From Ananas comosus (lineage: Eukaryota; Streptophyta; Magnoliopsida; Poales; Bromeliaceae): a stretch of DNA of 64,000 nt. The notes beneath the pieces were generated by a model, which made no database searches, was not told the origin of the DNA, and saw only the letters and a list, made by a program, of their open reading frames with translations. Made by a program: the position numbers and the translations under genes. Of this stretch, positions 10,514 to 22,128 are shown piece after piece. The stretch covers positions 3,716,540 to 3,780,539 of the forward strand of contig NC_033641.1 in assembly GCF_001540865.1 (NCBI RefSeq), given 5' to 3'. Position 1 is the first letter of the stretch. Each line of letters starts with the position of its first letter.

Positions 10514-11979
10514 AGATGGGTGCTTCGAGCTGGTAGTTGGTTTGATCGTTTCGCTTTCCTCTCCCTTGCTCTTGTATATCAGTACTTTGGTCTCTACATG
10601 TCAGTTGCTTTTGTTTATCGCCCGTTCATCTATACTTGTTGCTTGCATGATGATAGTTGTTAGTAGACATATAGAGCAGGCTTGCATTTATTGTATATCT
10701 GTGGACCTTGGGTCCAGGCAACACATCGACTCCTTTGTCGTGTGTTTCAATATAGTTGATCGTGGTTCGGCGTTGTACGCCCTTGCATCTGGCTTCGGCC
10801 AAGGCATTGGTTTTCCACCGATTTTTGTATTGAGCATATCAGCATAATTTAGTCACAACACTGTGTATTCTAGACACCAGTTGGTTTGGCCACCAACTAG
10901 GGGGTGTACGTATCCGGATAGGTCGTCAGTGGACGTATGAATCAAGTCAGTGTATGCTCTGTGACAGGCAACGCTTGAGGTCTGCGGACCAATATGGCAG
11001 GCACCAGATTGGGTTTTATTTGGATTATATACCCTTGAGGCATATGTTTAGTTGAGTTGTTGATACAGTAGTAGTTTGGTTCTTGTTCATTTACTACCAT
11101 GTTTCTATTACTACTGTAGTTGATCGTATATCATATCATATACATATCTGTTGTTCTATCTCCTTTGTTTTCCAGTGAATACGACTTGCTTTCATAGCTC
11201 TGTCGTATCCACTGGAAAACCTTGATTGTGGTTTCTCACCCTCCATTTCCCCAAGTGACTCGGGCGAGGAGTTTATTCTTAGTGCGATGGTTGGACGCCC
11301 TAGCTAGGCTATAATAGCGTCGTCACCCTGGTTACCTTCTCTTTCTGCATTTAGTAATTTGAATAATGAATGGTTCAGTTAGATGATCACTATAAATGTT
11401 TGGATATTTGTGAACTGGTTTTGAGTTAATGTGTTTTTTTAATGCATGCAATTGGATTTATGGATCTTTAGTATTGGATTTATACGTTGTGGTTTTCTAC
11501 CCCTCGAGGTAGTCAGTTTCAAAATGAACTTTTCAAGTGGAAAACAATTTTAAAAGATTTTCGAATGATTTTTATGATTGATTAATTAGAGTTTAAAAAT
11601 AAAGCTTCCGGGTGGGGAGGACTTTTAAATAGGATGACTGTTTTACTGTACATCGCATCATCTAGCGCCTAAGAAGTGTTTAGAGGCATGTATCATTTCT
11701 AAGGATCGCTAGCTGTATGAAAATGTATGGCATGAGTCGATTGTGGATTTGTAAATGTAGGTTGTTGTTGTGATCCTGGGGTTGTTGTTGGTACGCCGTG
11801 TAAATACAAAGGAGGCTCTGTCCGTGTGACCAAAGGAACTTTGTATTTGTGGCGGGTCTGTACGTCACGTGGACCAGATTGAATTAAAAATAAAAGGCAC
11901 ATTTTCCGCAACTTTGGTTTCTAAAATAGTATTTATTATAAAAAGGCTTTTAAAATCGGCCTCGGGGCGTGACACTTGG

Positions 11980-13250
11980 TTAGTAATCTTTCAATATCAA
12001 ATTGCTTTATTCTACTCATTTAAGATGGGATTATTGCTAATTTAGTAGCATTGTTGGAAATTAGCTATTATTTGGCAACTAAATGTTCAGTTTCATCTGC
12101 TGAAAAGCACTTGAACTATCAAATCAAATGGGATAATAGTTAAATTTACTAAACTTCCCAATTTGACTAATCAAGATAAGTCAAATTTAAACAACGAAAG
12201 TTAAGATTATCAATAGAGAAAAAACAAAACTAAGAAGCCTATTTCAATTAACATATTATTGGGATAGATTCCCCATACTTATGCCCACTAAAAAAAAAAT
12301 GCAAGATGAAATGCTTTTTGATACTTGATAAGTTGAAAAAAGCACACGAACTTTTAAATCTAAATGATCATTTACACAAGGGTTAAAATCATTTCATTCT
12401 TTAGGGTCATCATCACAAAGTGCACTTCTAGATACTGTCAATGATGTTACACCACTTGTTGATACCCCTATTATGCATTCAAATGATGTCTCTGTCCCCT
12501 CAGATCTAGAGCTAATGGAAGAATTAAGGGAAACAGGTGTGGCCGCTCAACTTTTATACAATGCTTGTTATATGTGTTGCATTTCTGTATGAAAAAATTT
12601 AAACATAATAAGTAGAATGCAAATTCTTTCTATATTATAATTTCATTTATGTTTTCACTTTCTTAGATACTAATAGTGCTCAAAAGAAGAGAAAGATGCG
12701 AGGCAAAAATAAGTGTAAACAAGTTGCAAAACTAAAAAATGGACAAAAGTTGGAAGTGAAATTTTATAACAACTGTGTTGTTGGAAAGAATCATAGAGCA
12801 TTTTCAAGACACTTGGGAAGAATTGTGCGTTATCGCAACATTTGTCCTCTACGAGTGCACTCATGGAAGGAAATCGATGATGAAGAGAAGAAACATATGT
12901 GGGCCGTTGTGACGGTAATATTTTTTGGTTTGATATCAAGTTGACTATATGAATAACATAGAAATTTTATACTTGAGGACTTAATCTAGTATTATATATG
13001 CAGGCTATAGTCTACAGTCTATTTTGTATATATGTAGTCTATAGTCTATTATGTATGCAGTCTAGTTATTATGAATAAGAATGCTGAATGTAAACTGCAA
13101 AAAATTATTTATAATTTATTATTAATAATTTTGTCTAGTTATTATAGAATGATGAATGCAAACCGCCGAGAGTGGCGAAATACACCATTAGGTCAACTAA
13201 GGCATGCTATAGGGGTAAGTAAACAACATATATAAATGACAAGTAAATAA
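11980..13250 (+). mobile_element. CACTA element, continuation after the nested LTR
   Basis: The sequence resumes after the CTTGG duplication. It includes about 400 bp of AT-rich DNA with no visible coding (11980-12375), then two exon-like frames (next entries), then AT-rich DNA with short tandem words (GTCTATAGTCTA near 13010-13065). A short open stretch at 13146-13214 ending in GGTAAGT could be another exon. The right boundary is not defined, because LTR sequence takes over around 13250. Confidence 0.55.
12376..12944 (+). pseudogene. CACTA transposase-associated protein (Transposase_24/TNP1-like), two exons
   Basis: Exon 1 (12376-12536) is open from just after a TGA and encodes a Ser/Asp-rich segment. 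Exon 2 starts at 12667 and is open to 12944. The intron 12537-12666 begins GTGTGG and ends TTTCTTAG, and the reading frame is kept across it, which supports splicing. Exon 2 contains KRKMRGKNKCK, then FYNNCVVGKNHRAFSRHLG, then a W-K-E-I-D-D-E-E-K-K-H-M-W segment. This order (basic stretch, Gly-x-Asn, HLG, then W...W before the next splice donor at ACG/GTAATA) is that of the plant Ptta/En/Spm protein that accompanies the CACTA transposase. The N-terminus and later exons are not found, so it is a fragment. Confidence 0.65.
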
Positions 13251-15680
13251 ACATGTTTAATCATAGTCATGCCTCCACTACAAGATTAACTATCAAGTAT
13301 AGGATGTTCTAAATTTCATATGCTCAATTATGTGCCAATGTCGGTTTACATGCACAATCAACTATATGCCAATGTCAATTTACATGCATGTTCACTATTA
13401 TATCTATGATGCTACAAAGAGTAAAGTATGTTTTTCTTTACAATTCTAGTCATGCTTTATAGTAATCCATATAAGTGTAGGTTTACTACCACTAGAGTTG
13501 TCAATACCATAATGTCCCACAAAATGTCCAACTACTATGAATGCATCAAGTAGTAATCTAAGGCAGCAAACCACAAGTATGAACATGTACTATGTATGCA
13601 TCAACTATGGTGATGTACAATGTCAAATTAAGTCTCAATACCCAATTTACAAAGAACGTACACATGGTAACGTCCCGGCTCGTGCCGGGCCTTAGTGGCC
13701 CCGTGGTGGTCGTCGATTTTTCCTGCAAGAAAAGAGACACTAGCCACAGCATCCCACTTCGGCTCCCAATCCCGCACGGGCGATCTATCGTCGCAAGGCT
13801 AAACTCTGAAGTGCCGGCTTGTAGGGAGCGACCCTCACAAGCATGTGCGAATGAGCACAAGGGCAAGCAAGCATGATCATAGCATAGGGTCCACAATTAG
13901 GAATACTCAATCACCATGTCTAAAACATGGAATTTTCACACATCGACTCGACGGTCGGGTTCTAGATCATTCATATCATGTCTTGTTTACAACTACTTGG
14001 GTTGTATGTCCCTATCAACACATATAATGCCTAAAGCATGCATAGTTCAAATGACAATATCCTACCTAGGATAGTTCACTATTTTTATTCAAGTCTCCAA
14101 ATAGGTTCTCAACATGCAATTACAACAATTGTCAAGATAAACATTTACTAATGCCATATGCAATAGAATTATGATATGTCCACAGGTACCACAATGCATG
14201 TCATGCATATATCTTTCCACTAACATCTCCACTACATGGAGTAGAAGTACTATGATACAAATAATTAATTCCACTAGTATTACATGCAATCATCTCTATT
14301 AGGGTTCGCCCCAAAGGCTTATACTCTCTTTTCCTCATGTCTAAAACATGGAATATAACTATCGATCCCTAGATCGAATGTACAAGTCCACATGTATGCT
14401 AGTTCATGTACAAGTCCACATGTATGCCTCTACTACATAGCGCATTAATTTTACTACACATAACATATATGTATTATGCTTTCGTAAATTCTAGCATGTC
14501 ATATAGAGCATAAATAAGCAACTAATTATGCCTTAAAATCATAAGGAAGATATAGGGGGAGTTCATCCATTTCGGTGAGGTCAAACCCACCGGATGATCT
14601 TCGAACCCTTTCGTTCCTTCGAACGAAGTTGTCGACCAAGCTCCTAGCACCCTAAAAGAATTTCTAAGAGGGTTAGGGGTAATGAACGAACATCCCACAA
14701 GCTCAACTTTATCCAACCAAAGAATAGGTAGAAAATCACTTTTGATCAAGCTACACTTGTCCAAAGCGCAAATCAACCCAAAAGATCTTGAAATCCAACC
14801 TAAAGAAGAGTTCTACACTCATTAATTAGGTTCCAAAAGCCTCAAATCAAGAAACCCCAAAATAAACCATAGTTTTCTCATAACTAGGTTTTCTTCCCAA
14901 AACTCAAGCAAAACCACAATCACAAGTGGTAGAGAGGTTACTAACCTTCAAGAGAGCTCTAAATCAAGCCATCTTGAGCTAGGGTTGGAGATAGACCCAC
15001 CAAGAAGCTCCTCTCTTCTCAACCAAACTCCCTCCAAGGTCCCCAAGCTTACTACCACGAAGAGGAAGATGAGGAAGAGATCAAAACCTCAAATTAAAAG
15101 GAGTTAGGAGAGAAATCTAGAGAGAAAAAGGGAGAAAAACCCTACCTTTCTCCTTCTCCAAGCTCAGCACAAAGGATGCTGTTGGGAGAGGAAGGGGTAT
15201 TATATAACATGATGTAACAATCCCCAAAAAGCCCCACCAAACACCAAAAATAGCAAACTGCACGAACTGCAGTTTTTACACGGCGTACCGATACACGTGA
15301 AAGAGTATCGGTACACGTGAAAGAGTACCGGTACCAGGTCAACAAAACTGCAAAACCCGAGCCTCGGCCAAGTAGAAACATTGCGGCGTACCAGTACTCG
15401 GCCGATGTCGTACCGGTACCCGGCCATCCAACAGCTCAAACCCGAGAGCAGCATCTCTCGGTTTATACCGGGGAGTTCCGATATCCTTCTCTCTGGTACC
15501 GGTACTCAGCACCCCAAAACCTGCAGTTTGGAGGTTTTAGTGCTAAGTACACCTCCTCGCATTCTCGCAACACGAGGAATGGGGCGGTATTCAGTCAAAG
15601 ACCAACAAAAACATCCGGAATAGCACTAACACTATTCTAATACTAGAACCTCGCAATTTGCTAAAGTTCAGTGTGTTACA
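13250..15680 (-). mobile_element. Gypsy LTR fragment, minus strand
   Basis: The plus-strand right end GTTCAGTGTGTTACA (15666-15680) is the LTR start. The fragment carries the segment GCTCCCAATCCCGCACGGGCG ... GAGCGACCCTCACAAGCATGTG, shared with the LTRs at 21222, 29607 and 41156. A TATA-like TATTATATAAC lies near 15198-15208 and the palindrome cluster at 15290-15520. The other end (TGTCACGCC) is missing, so the left side near 13250 is truncated. It abuts a gag gene broken at 15681. Confidence 0.75.
15290..15520. promoter_or_regulatory. ACCGGT palindrome array
   Basis: Units: GTACCGATACACG (15284), GTATCGGTACACG (15306), GTACCGGTACCAGG (15327), GTACCAGTACTCGG (15389), GTACCGGTACCCGG (15411) and GTACCGGTACTCAG (15497). 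Spacing within groups is about 21-22 bp. CCGAGCCTCGG (15358) and CCCGAGAGC...CTCTCGG (15442-15460) lie between them, as in the other arrays. Confidence 0.55.
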
Positions 15681-16224
15681 ACACCTTCGCTGCCTTCTCT
15701 AGACAATGAGTGGCAAGGTACACTTTATCCTTCTCCAAGGTATAGATATCCTCGAAGAGTGTCTCCAATAAGTCGATCCACGACTCCACCATCCACGGCT
15801 CCACTTTTTCCCTGTCGAACACTGGCGGGTTGAACTTCCTGAACATTATGAGGGTCGAGAGTGCACGCTCCCTCTCCGCTTCCATGGCCGCACGTTCGGG
15901 ATTTGAGGTACCCGAACCGGCTGCCACCGCCGCGACTGGTATAGCCGTCGCGGCCACGCCCTCAATCGCATTCGGTATCACGACAGGGGGCGCAGATCAC
16001 TCGACGCCCGCTTGAGCCGACGTCGCCTGCTGCTGTGTCCAAGCCTCCCGGAGTCGCTTGATCTGCTCGTCCTGACGTTGCACCGACTCTACTTGTTGTC
16101 GCACTATTCCTATAAGTGCGGACACCTGCTCCCGGAGCTCCCCGTCGCCACTCGCTCCGGATTGCTCGAGAGCCGAACTCAGTTCCTCGGGTGTCAACCT
16201 TGTTCGAGGTCTACCACGAGCCAT
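15681..16224 (-). pseudogene. Del-like gypsy gag, N-terminal part
   Basis: The ATG at 16224-16222 gives MARGRPRTRLTPEELSSALE, then a segment rich in charged residues likely to form a coiled coil (residues ~30-65, REQVSALIGIVRQQVESVQ). One TGA interrupts the frame near 16015. The second half reads FRKFNPPVFDREKVEPWMVESWIDLLETLFED, the (F/L)NPP.F...... PW....WI...E..F pattern that begins the structural Gag domain of chromovirus-type elements. The gene is cut at 15681 by the adjoining LTR, so the rest of gag and all of pol are lost. It belongs to the element whose primer site and 5' LTR lie to its right. Confidence 0.75.
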
Positions 16225-16558
16225 TGTTTTCTGAAATGTAACAACCGCATTAGTTGTTTGACCCACGACGTTAACATGTCGCTACAACATACGCAAACAA
16301 AACCAAATCAGGCGAAAACATACAAGTGAATCCATTCTCATTCCTAGGCATCACGTTGTCGGCCGCCCAACACAATCCCTTGAAATGGAGAACAAATATC
16401 AACTTGAATTAATCCCTAATTACCATTAGAGACATACTAACACTAACCCAATCCACATGGCTTTCGCTATAAATCAATTCCACGTCGCTCACGTCCCTAG
16501 GTCCTTAAAGTTTCCATCCTAAGGGTTTTTAGGTCCATCCTAACTTTCACTTTTCTAG

Positions 16559-16570
16559 GCTCTGATACCA
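16559..16570 (-). other. Primer-binding site, tRNA-iMet
   Basis: The minus strand reads TGGTATCAGAGC, complementary to the 3' end of initiator-Met tRNA. It lies seven bases inside the LTR end at 16578. This fixes the element's orientation (minus) and its 5' LTR (16578-18656). The interval 16225-16558 is untranslated leader. Confidence 0.9.
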
Positions 16571-16577
16571 TTATATC

Positions 16578-18656
16578 TGTCACGCCCCAGGACCGTCGAT
16601 TTGGTCGGTTCGAGCTCATCAACAAACGCCAGTCGGACAGTAACTCCCCTGCCTGCCCAAGGCTCAACCCAAGTATCTACATGTATATAATTTGCGCAAG
16701 CGGAATATACATATACATGGCTTGCACAAAGGCAAGAAACAACCAAAAGTGAAAGTTCTACAACTATTACATCCATACAAGTACTATGATTATATTTAAT
16801 CACATACATGCATATTACAACTTACATTCTTTCATTTTTTTCTTTATACATCACATGATCAGCCAAAATACAAGTCTTTTACATTCATACATTTTTGCTC
16901 ATCGAAAACAAAAGATGATAATGGTAAGGTATGAACAATACTCGGGTAGTCGCTATCTAGGGTGTGATACTCTTGCCACGATCCTCGACCGCCTCGCTCG
17001 GACATGGATCTGTAAAAATAGTGGGGTGAGAACTACAAAAAAGTTTTCAGTGGGTTCGGCCGCTGGCCCCGCTGACTTTCCCACTAGGTCTAAACCAGAT
17101 ATAAGTAGAAGAAAAACAGATAGATAGGTAGCCATTCTAAACAAATGCAGCTACTATGCCTGAACAAAAATGCTAACAAATATATGATGCTCATGATGCA
17201 TGCCAGTTGCCATTATTAATACCCAATCCTCTTGGCTAACCCGTAGGTTTCGCCCCAAAACTCACCAACTCAAATCTCTACTATCGGGGAGAAACTCCTA
17301 CAACCCGACGGGACCGTCATCTGGAAAAACTATAAGCCAGTGATGACTACTCCGGAGCTCATCGCTCGAGGGGGAGCGACCCCTTTCAAGCCAAAACTTA
17401 CAGGTGAGTATGATCCAATCCTCAACTATGAGGATGCCATGTTCAATCCAATCCTCAACTATTAGGTAGCCATGTTCACAATTGCCACAACACAAAGTGT
17501 CTCATTCTCTAGCATTCGTTATACTCACTAATGCCACAAGGTGCTATTTCACTCACTTGTCACAATGTCATCGTGTTCTTCACCTCAACTAGGTTCATAT
17601 CTCAATTCATACATAACATATATAGGGTTCACAAATGCTCAATATCTCATTCTCAACTCATATGCATCTTTACTCTAAAAGCATGCAAGGGATATACACA
17701 TATACATTCCCATTAACCCTACAATGCATGAATCCTAATATATACACATACATGCTCAATAGGTGACATTTAGACATAAAAGGAGATTCGAGATTTCGGA
17801 TAGCACCACCCACCTCGTAGGGATGCCGGAAGGCTACGATTCAAGTCTTGTAATTTATAATCGCCTATTCCCCTCGACCACGGCAAACGAAGCCGAAACA
17901 GGATTTTTCCTCAATAACATGGCGTAGACTTGACGGAATCTCAATCCGAGTTTCCCTATGCGTCGATTTACTCTCCAATTAGAGCTACAAGAGATCAAAC
18001 CCTAGTTAGACCTCATACTTAGCAAAACTCCAATTTGACCCCTAGGGTTTTCATAATCCACACAAACCTCATAATACATGGATAAACATGAGGTAATCTA
18101 TCTCAATAACTTCTAGATACCATAACTAGAAGAGATTACTCAAAACCCTAGCTTACAACTATAAGAACTCACCTTGAGTTCTAGCTTTTTCCTCATCCTC
18201 TTGCACAAGTGCTAACTCCACCCTCCAAGAAGTCTTCTTCTCCACCAAGCCCCCCCTCTTGGAGCAACCCTAGTGAGAGAAGAAGAGAGAGAGAGAAGTG
18301 AGAGGAGCTCTAGAGAGAGAAAAGAAAGCTTTTCTCTTTGTTACACAATGAGGGAAATGAGTTTAGGGCATCAAACTCACATATATGGTCCCATATATGA
18401 CATTTGCACTTAGACCTCTCACCAATTTACTGTACTGAACAACCCACAAATTTGCGGGTATGGGGTCCGAACCTTGCACAGGGTCCGGACCCCGAGAGCA
18501 TTTCCAGCATGAATTGAGCTGAAAATTTCCGAGCTTGCTCTCCAAGGTCCTTACACCCTTCTAATACACTCCAAAACACTCGGAGTGAACAATGGACCTC
18601 TCTAACTTGTCCCACTCCGCACTTCGGTCAATTTGACTAAAGTTCGATATATTACA
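16578..18656 (-). mobile_element. 5' LTR of a minus-strand gypsy element
   Basis: Plus-strand ends are TGTCACGCCCCAGGACC and TTCGATATATTACA. On the minus strand the LTR thus starts TGTAATATATCGAAC and ends GGGGCGTGACA. A stem region corresponding to the conserved hairpin lies near 17024-17060 (GTGAGAACTAC...GTTTTCAGTGGG), degraded here. The U3 part contains GGGTCCGAACC and GGGTCCGGACCCC (18460-18495). AT-rich CATATATGG near 18378 is a possible TATA region. Confidence 0.85.
18455..18495. promoter_or_regulatory. TCCGGA palindrome pair in U3
   Basis: GGGGTCCGAACC and GGGTCCGGACCCC are about 22 bp apart. Reversing the outer and inner bases of the ACCGGT motif gives this TCCGGA version. It also occurs at 53090-53120. 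Confidence 0.45.
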
Positions 18657-18917
18657 ATTACTGTCGAATCATTACACCATGAGGTTCGGTCAATCAAAAA
18701 GCGGGTTGAACAAGGCTTCAAGAAAATAGAAGAAAGGTTCAAGAAGGTGGAAGATGGCGTGAAGAGAATTTTGGAGATGCTCGGATGTCGCCATGATGAT
18801 GTCTCCTCTTGTGGTGCGGGACCGAGTTCATCACGCCCAATTGAGACATTGACTGCTGGGGCACCTGGAGATGTTGACGAAGGAGGAGATGATGACGATG
18901 GCGGCGACACTGAGTGA
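18657..18917 (+). pseudogene. C-terminus of a coiled-coil ORF at the 3' end of a Sirevirus-like copia
   Basis: The open frame enters from the LTR to the left and stops at 18917. It encodes a strongly amphipathic, charged segment (RSIKKRVEQGFKKIEERFKK; heptad-like I/V/F spacing), a Ser/Pro-rich linker and a very acidic tail (DEGGDDDDGGDTE). It is followed by two separate polypurine tracts and a copia LTR. Sireviruses commonly carry an extra ORF after pol whose C-terminus is predicted to be coiled coil, and they have multiple polypurine tracts. That is the reason for the call, but I cannot align this fragment to a named protein. The upstream part is gone. Confidence 0.5.
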
Positions 18918-19423
18918 TGCTTTCTCTTCTGCGCTTTAGTTTATTTCTATTGTCTTTGCTTGTAGGATGTGACTTAGTTTACTTCTCTTGTCTTTCCATT
19001 CTGTTATAGTCTGTAATTATGATCTAACTGCTACTCTTCTCTTAGTATGTTTTTTCTTTATATTTTATTTTTGGCAATTTTTGACAAAAATGGGGAGAAC
19101 ATAGGTTGACAAGAATTGAACAAAGGGAAAGAGATTTGAACTTCGAGGACACGTGTGACTGTGAAGAAGGGGATGTAAGATTAACATTTTGAACTTACTA
19201 TTTCATTTTTTGAAGAATCTGTTTTGCAGGGAAACAAGACTTCAAGACCCCTAGTTGTGTCTAAGTCATAGAGTCTATTTTAGGAGTTCTTATGTAATTT
19301 TGTTTGTAATTCTGTTTGGATCTTACACGCGAGAGGTTCAATGTTTTGGTAATGACATTAAACTTCGTTTTTTACTTGTGATGTAATTTTGGGTTTTGTC
19401 ACGAAATTGCCAAAGGAGGAGAT
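18918..19423 (+). other. 3' untranslated region of the Sirevirus-like element with two polypurine tracts
   Basis: AAAAATGGGGAGAAC (19086-19099) and CCAAAGGAGGAGATTG (19410-19425) are candidate plus-strand priming tracts. The second lies directly before the LTR start TGTTACG at 19424. No other coding is seen in this 500 bp. Confidence 0.55.
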
Positions 19424-19726
19424 TGTTACGAATTTTGTATTGGCAAGTCTTGAAAGGTTCGGTTCGATATATCGAAGATTGAAGAATCCGAGATTCCGAG
19501 AACTCAAAAATATCTCAACGTATGAATCACAATGCTCAAGTAAGTTTTAAATATCTTTATGGTGATTCATATCTATTTATGACGTTTGAATCATATAAAC
19601 TAATAATTCATTGATTAGAAGTGGTTTTTGGAACATTTAAATTGAATGTAACAATATTTTTAATTGAGTATCAGTACATATTTCCAGTTCCTCAAAATCG
19701 GATTAAAAAATCTAAGTTTTTATATT

Positions 19727-19905
19727 GTGTACCGGTACCCGACATTTGATTCCTCAAATCCCGAGCGTAACAATACTGGAATTGTATTGTGTATCGGTAC
19801 CAAGATCTAGTACCAGTACTACATCGGCCGAGTATCGGTACTCAACATTAGGAAATTCTAGATGCGTCCTGGCGTACCGGTACCAATCGAGTACCGGTAT
19901 TCAAT
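19727..19905. promoter_or_regulatory. ACCGGT palindrome array in a copia LTR
   Basis: GTACCGGTACCCG (19729), GTATCGGTACCAAG (19793), GTACCAGTACTAC (19812), GTATCGGTACTC (19833), GTACCGGTACCAA (19874) and GTACCGGTATTC (19893) are about 19-22 bp apart within groups. The decamer is the same as in the gypsy LTRs although the rest of the LTR is unrelated. Confidence 0.55.
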
Positions 19906-20267
19906 GTAAAATTTCCTAATTTAGCTTGTAATCCGACTATAATTGATTCTTAAGTATATAAATATAACATTGGGATTCTCTAATACGTACAGAATGAAGG
20001 AGAATACATGAAAGAGTAACCCTAGAGACTAGGTTTTTCGTCCTAAATCATTTTTTCACAAAATAGCCTCTTTTAGGTCAATTCGAGATATTGGAATTTG
20101 AAATCTATATGTCGAATTGAACTAAGTTTTGCTTAGAGATTTTTCTCTGGTTCTTCAACAACTCTCTAAGCAAAGAATCACCATAGAACATGATACTCTT
20201 CATGTGCGACGTCGTGGATTCGGCGTGATTAAGGCTGTTCGTGGATTCGAATCATGGACTCGAGGAT

Positions 20268-20355
20268 TCAAGTGGCGTTCGTGGATTCGGACGTTGGCAT
20301 GGCGTTCGTGGATTCGGACGTTGGTGTGGCGTTCGTTAATTCGAACGTGGGGCGT
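20268..20355. repeat. 27-bp minisatellite in the copia LTR
   Basis: TGGCGTTCGTGGATTCGGACG recurs about three times with decreasing similarity (last copy GCGTTCGTTAATTCGAACG). Confidence 0.8.
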
Positions 20356-20600
20356 GGACAACCTAATAACATGCGCGAGATCCGTAGAAGGTTAAGAGAC
20401 GTTAAGTCCGTGGAGTCGGTAATCACCTTGTAATCTTTTTCTCTTAGTGGATTATTTTTTCGCGTGTTGGTCCCATGGATTTTTCTCCAAATTAGAATTT
20501 TCCCACATAAGTCTTGGTGTGCTATTTTAGTTTTCGCATTTACTTTCATCGCATTGAGATTTGTGTTTTTGGGCTATACACCTATTCACCCCTCTTTAGG

Positions 20601-21216
20601 TATTTGATAGTATATATATAGATCCTAGGGTTTCAATAACCTACAACAAAAGGAATTATATCTCTCTATGGAAGATACGGGAGTTTTTAGAAAACCCTAG
20701 TCGTCATCTCTCTCTCTTCTTCTCTTCGATCTTCTAGCAAGAAAGACATCCTTTGTAAGGGAGCTAGCACCTCGATGAGGACATTGATCAGATCAGGAAT
20801 CTCGTGTGGATATCTGTAGAGGCCGGATGCTTGTGCGTTTTCAAGTGAACCAATTCCACGATCATCAGATTACAGTGAAAATCTACCCACGCAAAGCTGA
20901 AGATTGGATTTTCCTTTTTCTTCTTTAATGTTAAACAATATGAGGGATTCTATTTGCATGGTTTTAGAGATTGGATCTTGAGTTTTTAAAAATTGAATTT
21001 ATTTGATTTCTTTTTTCGTTGCGCTTAATCGCACATAGTTTTCTAATAGAGCCTAGTTGGAAGCTTAAGATATTTGATTTATACTAGACTAGACGTTGTG
21101 TACGGTGTCGGGCTAAAAAGCTGATTCATGGACGAGCCAAAATCGACTCATTGGATGTCGACGAAAAGAATACTACGCTACAATGGTACGCTCATCCATA
21201 GTTTATTATATTCTTC
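20601..21216. other. Unassigned spacer
   Basis: This stretch has TATATATATAGATCC, an AAACCCTAG segment with TCTCTCTCTTCTTCTC, and AT-rich DNA. It resembles a transposon promoter and leader, but I cannot identify the family. The only open frame (63 aa at 21128) runs into the neighbouring LTR and is not credible as a gene. Confidence 0.4.
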
Positions 21217-21647
21217 ACTACTGTCACGCCGCGGGGCCCAACGGAAGCCCGCCCGGCACGTGTCCAGACCCGCTATATGTCTAAAACATATAAGGCGTCT
21301 ACGATACAGCAATAAATAAAATTAAATAATACAAAAAGATCTAGCGATATCAGAGCAAGGTACTACTAGAATCTACAATAGGAGAGTATAACAAGAGCTA
21401 AATTCCACAAAAATAAATCATGAAGTAGAACGACAGAATTCCGAGTACAAATGCTATAAGTGGTACAATGGCGGTCTCTATACATGGTAACAAAACTCTC
21501 TCTCACCAAAAACACAAAAAGAGAGTAGACCACCTAGGAGCAAAGGCAAGCTCCGCACTAACTAGCTACACGACTCCCTCGCTGCGATCCCGTGCCTCCG
21601 CCGGTACAGAAGGCTCTAAAAAGAAAGTATCAAACAGAGGGCGTGAG

Positions 21648-21665
21648 AACTATTAAATAATAGTT
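21648..21665 (-). promoter_or_regulatory. Conserved LTR stem-loop
   Basis: AACTATTA-AA-TAATAGTT is an 8-bp perfect stem. It is bounded by GTGAG and CCAGTGGGC, as in the other LTRs, but with a different loop. The copy in the other LTR is at 30033-30050. Confidence 0.5.
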
Positions 21666-21816
21666 TCCAGTGGGCAATTACAGACTTCAGTGAAATGCAC
21701 CACTAGGCCCAAAACTAAGTAAGGGAGGTAAATAAGGCAGGTAAAAAAAATATGAATAAATAAATCACAGAAATGGAAGCTCACTATAGCTTGATGTCAC
21801 TACTTTCATCAGTAAT

Positions 21817-22128
21817 AATCTACCACATGATCTCTACTCAGCATGAACTTGCATAAGTAATAAGCTACCACATGATCTCTACTTAACATGATTTTGCATC
21901 AGTAATAAGCCACCACATGATCTCTACTTAGCATGAATTTGTATAAGTAATAAGCTACCACATGATCTCTACTTAGCATGATTTTGCATAAGCAATAAGC
22001 CACCACATGATCTCTACTTAGCATGAATTTGCATAAGTAATAAGCTACCACATGATCTCTACTTAGCATGATTTTGCATAAGTAATAAGCTACCACATGA
22101 TCTCTACTTAGCATGATTTTGCATAAGT
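21817..22128. repeat. 45-bp minisatellite, about 7 copies
   Basis: The unit is about 45 bp (core TAAGCTACCACATGATCTCT, then ACTTAGCATGATTTTGCATAAG). It tandemly repeats with alternating GAATTTG and GATTTTG variants. The other LTR has a matching array (30188-30505). The period is a multiple of three, which creates a meaningless open frame. Confidence 0.92.

Larger units (their letters stand above)
7429..11974 (+). mobile_element. Long solo LTR of a gypsy element, TSD CTTGG
   Basis: It starts TGTAAGGACTGAG and ends CCTCGGGGCGTGACA, bounded by perfect 5-bp repeats CTTGG (7424-7428 and 11975-11979). Without the nested insertion at 9904-10513 it is about 3.9 kb, longer than the other LTRs here. 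A TATA box (TATATATAG) lies at 8100-8108, followed by TAGGGTTTTCATCC and a strongly GC-rich leader (8150-8870). It lacks the ACCGGT clusters seen in the other LTRs. No internal gag or pol is attached. Both flanks are CACTA sequence. Confidence 0.92.
19424..20600 (+). mobile_element. 3' LTR of a Sirevirus-like Ty1/copia element
   Basis: It starts TGTTACGAATTTTG directly after a polypurine tract. It contains an ACCGGT cluster (19727-19905), a TATA-like TAAGTATATAAATATAAC near 19951, and the phrase CTATACACCTATTCACCCC near its end, which is common in copia LTR termini. The exact end is uncertain (about 20580-20610). Its gag-pol lies to the left and has been replaced by the gypsy LTR at 16578-18656. 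Confidence 0.6.

Noticed and set aside
13266..13280. CACTACAAGATTAAC as a second CACTA end
   Set aside because: It lacks the AAAAA continuation and subterminal repeats, and faces the wrong way for the right end of the element starting at 5578.
13592..13876. Overlapping 94-aa and 112-aa frames, and similar frames at 22214-22502, 30595-30862 and 41910-42116
   Set aside because: They are the same LTR segment (GAATGAGC, CCCGCACGGGCG, GAGCGACCCTCACAAG) in different LTR copies, with no conserved start and frames open on both strands.
21817..22128. Regular 45-bp repeats suggesting a CRISPR array or repeat protein (MLSRDHVVAYYL...)
   Set aside because: There are no unique spacers, the units are contiguous, and the array sits inside an LTR of a plant retrotransposon. 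The peptide is a by-product of a period divisible by three.
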